A DNA stretch of 64,000 bases from JAVHYG01 sp040390025 (GTDB lineage: Bacteria > Pseudomonadota > Gammaproteobacteria > Diplorickettsiales > Diplorickettsiaceae): NCBI GenBank assembly GCA_040390025.1, contig JAZJZD010000004.1, positions 62,001-126,000 on the forward strand. The letters are read 5' to 3'. How positions within the stretch are numbered: position 1 is the stretch's first letter; every line of letters begins with the position of its first letter. Positions 60,882-64,000 of this stretch are shown here, one piece after another. Both the position numbers and the translations under genes were made by a program. A model generated the notes under the pieces. The model saw nothing but the letters and a program-made list of their open reading frames with translations, had not been told where the DNA came from and searched no databases.

Positions 60882-61640
60882 ATGGGTGCTATCGCTTCAG
60901 CTGTCGTCGCCACTTTAAGTAGAAATCGTCATGCGAATAGCGCATGGTTTGATAAAAAACAGACAGCACACAAATATAAAACTGTTTTAAACAGCCATTG
61001 GCTCAAAGAACACTCACCATCGATATTGCCCCATGTTAATGAGCCGCTTCTTCAAACTATTTGCGCTCAAATTAAGAATACTTTAGGAAAAAAAATTAAT
61101 AATCCCGAAGTAAAAAAATCATATCGAACCCTTCTTCATACTTTGTCTTGCTACCAAACAGAAGCTGAAACTATTTTAATGCATAAGGAGAATCTAAAAT
61201 CCCGCGCGCTATTCCTTATTTCTGCGCTGGCAGCACCATTATTTATTTGTCTGTGTATCTCACTATTTTTACCTACAATGCTTCCTATAACGATACTCAG
61301 TCTTTTATTTTTTGTTGGTTTTGTGGGCACACCTTCTTATTCAGCCTATAAACTTAGAAAAAAACATCCCGCATATGAAATGAAACTAAACTATCATTTC
61401 AAAAATTTTGCGTATACTTTAGAAAAATGTATTGATAATAGCGTGGAAAGTTTAAATTCTCAGAATAATACTTCCTCTAAAATCCCACTACTAAACATTA
61501 ACAAAACAGAAGAATGCAGCAAACCATTAAATCTAAAAAGCAATACTTTACTTTTTAAACTTAATAGCCTAACCGAAGAACCCAATGTCAATGCCATGAA
61601 AAAAGAAAAAGCAGTAATTAAACCGCCACGGCTGCTTTAA
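60882..61640 (+). CDS. unknown 252-residue membrane protein, candidate effector
   Basis: No family recognised. A helical N-terminal part (KNTLGKKINNPEVKKSYRTL) is followed by two adjacent hydrophobic segments at about 108-150 (ALFLISALAAPLFICLCISL; MLPITILSLLFFVGFVGTP) and a polar Asn/Ser/Lys-rich tail. AAAAAGGATTTTAAAT precedes the ATG. Its last 23 nt overlap the end of the convergent thyA gene. A two-helix membrane hairpin in a small soluble protein is a layout seen in secreted host-membrane proteins, but no PmrA box was found here. Confidence 0.72.
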   Translation: MGAIASAVVATLSRNRHANSAWFDKKQTAHKYKTVLNSHWLKEHSPSILPHVNEPLLQTICAQIKNTLGKKINNPEVKKSYRTLLHTLSCYQTEAETILMHKENLKSRALFLISALAAPLFICLCISLFLPTMLPITILSLLFFVGFVGTPSYSAYKLRKKHPAYEMKLNYHFKNFAYTLEKCIDNSVESLNSQNNTSSKIPLLNINKTEECSKPLNLKSNTLLFKLNSLTEEPNVNAMKKEKAVIKPPRLL

Positions 61641-62412
61641 TAGGCGGATGATATTGATAATTTACCAGCTCAAAATCTTCGAAAGAATAATCAAAAATAG
61701 AATCAGGTTTACGATGGATTACTAACTGCGGTAAATAATGAGGTTGGCGTGATAACTGTAATCGCACTTGCTCAAAGTGATTATTGTAAATATGGCAATC
61801 ACCTCCAGTCCAAATAAATTCACCTATTTGTAAATCACATTGTTGTGCAATCATGTGCGTTAATAAAGCATAAGAAGCGATATTAAATGGCACTCCCAAA
61901 AAGGCATCCGCACTACGCTGATAAAGCTGGCAAGAAAGCCGTGCATTGGCAACATAAAATTGAAAAAGCAAATGGCAAGGTGGAAGCGCCATTTTTTTTA
62001 AATCTCCTACATTCCAAGCACTAACAATCAAACGACGCGAATCTGGATTTGCTTTTATCTGTTCGATGAGTTGGCTAATCTGATCAACTACTTGATTGTC
62101 CGCGACTGGCCAAGAACGCCACTGTTTACCATAAACTGGACCTAAATTTCCTGAGCTATCTGCCCATTCGTTCCATATCGTCACACCATGTTCATTCAAA
62201 TAACGAACATTAGTATCACCTCGTAAAAACCAAAGTAGTTCATAAATGATACTTTTTAGATGCAATTTTTTAGTCGTCACTAAAGGAAAGCCTTGGGTTA
62301 AATCAAAGCGCATCTGATAAGCAAAGCTACTAACCGTGCCTGTTCCCGTCCTATCCTCTTTAGCAATACCGGACTGGAGGATATGTGTTAAAAAATCAAG
62401 ATAGGTTTTCAT
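61618..62412 (-). CDS. thyA: thymidylate synthase
   Basis: Makes dTMP from dUMP using methylenetetrahydrofolate; 264 residues as in E. coli. The catalytic Cys is in LPPCHLLFQFYV; GFPLVTTKKLHLKSIIYELL, FNIASYALLTHMIAQ and the dUMP-binding WTGGDCHIYNNH are present, and the usual ending PIKAAVAV. Its 3' end overlaps the convergent 252-residue gene by 23 nt. Confidence 0.98.
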   Translation of the reverse strand: MKTYLDFLTHILQSGIAKEDRTGTGTVSSFAYQMRFDLTQGFPLVTTKKLHLKSIIYELLWFLRGDTNVRYLNEHGVTIWNEWADSSGNLGPVYGKQWRSWPVADNQVVDQISQLIEQIKANPDSRRLIVSAWNVGDLKKMALPPCHLLFQFYVANARLSCQLYQRSADAFLGVPFNIASYALLTHMIAQQCDLQIGEFIWTGGDCHIYNNHFEQVRLQLSRQPHYLPQLVIHRKPDSIFDYSFEDFELVNYQYHPPIKAAVAV

Positions 62413-62466
62413 AAGGTCATTTTATAGGTTACTATCATACCATTTCTAGTACTTTTTAAATTTTTT

Positions 62467-63813
62467 ATGCGAATTAATCTCTTTGGGGCAGGCTATGTCG
62501 GCTTAGTCACCGCCGCTTGCCTCGCGGAACACGGCAATCAGGTTCTCTGTGTTGATATTGATGAGGAAAAAGTCAAACGTTTAAAGCAAGGTGAATGTCC
62601 TATTCATGAACCTGATCTCCCTGCTTTATTACAAAAGAATCTAGCCGATGGTCGCCTTAATTTTAGTCACGACCTTGAGGAAGGTGTTCACCATGGATTT
62701 TATCAATTTATCACGGTAGGAACACCCCAAGATGAAGATGGCTCAGCTGACTTAAGCCATGTCTTAGATGTCGCCCGTCTCATCGGCAATACATTGCACG
62801 AATCTCGGCTTATTATTAATAAATCCACAGTTCCTGTCGGCACAGCAGATAAGGTAAGAAAGAATATTCAAGAACAACTCACAAAACGAGATCGTGCTAT
62901 CCCATTCGATGTCGCCTCTAATCCTGAGTTTTTACGCGAAGGTGCGGCCGTCAGCGACTTCATGCGTTCGGATCGCATTATCATAGGAACAGATAACAGC
63001 AACGCAGAAAATCATTTACGTCAACTGTATAGGCCATTTAACCGGAATAACGATCGGTTGATCGCCATGGATGTGCGTTCTGCTGAACTTACTAAATATG
63101 CCGCGAATAGTTTTTTAGCCACCAAAATTAGCTTTATCAATGAGATAAGCCAATTAGCGGAACGTTTAAACGCAGATATTGAGCAGATACGAATCGGTAT
63201 TGGCTCTGACCCACGTATTGGCTATCACTTTATTAATCCTGGATGTGGTTATGGCGGATCGTGTTTTCCTAAAGATGTACTCGCCTTAGAAGCCACCGCT
63301 AAAACAGTCAATTATACGCCTCAGCTCATAAATGCGGTACATAAAGTCAATGATAGGCAAAAGCGGGTTTTATTTGAAAAAATTTCTCATTATTTTAATA
63401 ATAATTTACAAGGAAAAGTCATCGCTTTATGGGGACTTTCGTTTAAGCCAAATACGGATGATATGCGCGAAGCTCCTAGTCGTGTACTAATAGATGCTGC
63501 ACTAAAAGCAGGTATGTCGATTCAAGCTTATGATCCCGTTGCCATGCCTGAAGCACAACGCCTCTATAAAGCTAACGCAAACTTTAGTTGTTGTGAAAGT
63601 CCGGCAGCCGCTTTAGTGAATGCTGATATATTGGCCATTGTTACCGAATGGAATCAATTTTTTAATCCAGATTTCGAAGTCATCAAACAGCGACTAAAAG
63701 AACCTGCTATTTTTGACGGTAGAAATCTCTATGATCCCCATTACTTAAAACAATTGGGCTTTAAATATTATGGTATCGGCCGTGGAGAAACATTTACACA
63801 TGAAAAAAATTAG
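62467..63813 (+). CDS. ugd: UDP-glucose 6-dehydrogenase
   Basis: Oxidises UDP-glucose to UDP-glucuronate with two NAD; 448 residues. The N-terminal Rossmann motif is FGAGYVGLVTAACLAEHGN. Substrate and catalytic residues lie in STVPVGTADKV, NPEFLREGAAVSDFMRSDRI and NPGCGYGGSCFPKDVLALEA with the catalytic Cys. Product feeds cell-surface polysaccharide synthesis. Its last codons overlap the galU start by 14 nt, so UDP-glucose supply and use are coupled. Confidence 0.97.
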   Translation: MRINLFGAGYVGLVTAACLAEHGNQVLCVDIDEEKVKRLKQGECPIHEPDLPALLQKNLADGRLNFSHDLEEGVHHGFYQFITVGTPQDEDGSADLSHVLDVARLIGNTLHESRLIINKSTVPVGTADKVRKNIQEQLTKRDRAIPFDVASNPEFLREGAAVSDFMRSDRIIIGTDNSNAENHLRQLYRPFNRNNDRLIAMDVRSAELTKYAANSFLATKISFINEISQLAERLNADIEQIRIGIGSDPRIGYHFINPGCGYGGSCFPKDVLALEATAKTVNYTPQLINAVHKVNDRQKRVLFEKISHYFNNNLQGKVIALWGLSFKPNTDDMREAPSRVLIDAALKAGMSIQAYDPVAMPEAQRLYKANANFSCCESPAAALVNADILAIVTEWNQFFNPDFEVIKQRLKEPAIFDGRNLYDPHYLKQLGFKYYGIGRGETFTHEKN

Positions 63814-64000
63814 TAAAGCGATTTTTCCTGTCGCAGGATTAGGTACTCGTTTTTTACCCGCCACTAAAGCAAGCCCAAAAGAAATGCTGCCTATCGTCGA
63901 CAAGCCCTTAATTCAATATGCCGTAGAAGAAGCTATTGCGGCAGGAATTACTGAATTAATTTTTATAACCAGTAGTAGTAAACGCGCTATTGAAGATCAC
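63800..64000 (+). CDS. galU: UTP-glucose-1-phosphate uridylyltransferase, N-terminal part (runs off right edge)
   Basis: Makes UDP-glucose, the substrate of Ugd. Only 67 residues are visible, but AIFPVAGLGTRFLPATKASP followed by KEMLPIVDKPLIQYAVEEAI is the GalU nucleotide-binding signature. The start ATG lies inside the end of ugd in another frame, overlapping by 14 nt. Confidence 0.95.
   Translation, partial: MKKISKAIFPVAGLGTRFLPATKASPKEMLPIVDKPLIQYAVEEAIAAGITELIFITSSSKRAIEDH

Overview
This AT-rich window carries a gammaproteobacterial gene set with part of a Dot/Icm (type IVB) secretion locus (dotA, icmV, icmW, icmX). Together with a PmrA-type promoter pattern and many unrecognised eukaryote-style or coiled-coil proteins, this points to an intracellular member of the Legionellales. 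The short DotA and IcmX favour Coxiellaceae, with Rickettsiella/Diplorickettsia-like bacteria the best guess. The genus is an inference from gene content, not from a database search.

Layout. (1) 1-9506, minus strand: the transcription-translation block tRNA-Tyr, tRNA-Gly, tRNA-Thr, tRNA-Trp, secE, nusG, rplK, rplA, rplJ, rplL, rpoB, rpoC (rpoC runs off the left edge). The tuf gene usually found between tRNA-Thr and tRNA-Trp is absent. (2) 9608-19550: marC-family gene, rocF-rocD arginine catabolism pair, a KefB-type antiporter, pcnB-pgi, a VapBC-type toxin-antitoxin pair and a LOG-family gene. (3) 19636-28592: an operon with a 2559-residue coiled-coil protein and a 386-residue partner, behind a promoter with three PmrA half-sites. 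(4) 28981-35072: an unknown gene, then dotA-icmV (minus) facing away from icmW-unknown-icmX (plus). (5) 35090-40560: dxs, secA, map. (6) 41003-42640: a decayed Rpn-type nuclease gene and a PmrA-box-preceded 359-residue candidate effector. (7) 42921-54692: RND efflux pair, dapD and a GT39-like glycosyltransferase, a RelE/ParD-like toxin-antitoxin pair, tRNA-Leu, secG, tpiA, two unknown genes, nadK. (8) 55007-59851: heat-shock cluster grpE-dnaK-dnaJ behind a sigma-32-like promoter, then greA. (9) 59898-64000: two more candidate effectors, thyA, ugd and the start of galU.

Two patterns tie the window together. First, four promoters (giant coiled-coil operon, icmW, the 359-residue protein, the 249-residue protein) share TTAA-N7-TTAA followed by exactly 10 nt and a TAnnnT -10 box. 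This is the arrangement expected for PmrA control of Dot/Icm genes and effectors, and it singles out genes of unknown function as likely secreted substrates. Second, most larger intergenic gaps hold copies of a modular family of palindromes. Their hairpin stems change in a compensating way from copy to copy while the loops stay similar. A second, unrelated inverted-repeat family with a shared core and locus-specific outer arms occurs in three other gaps.

All homology statements come from reading motifs and remembered family features; no searches were run.
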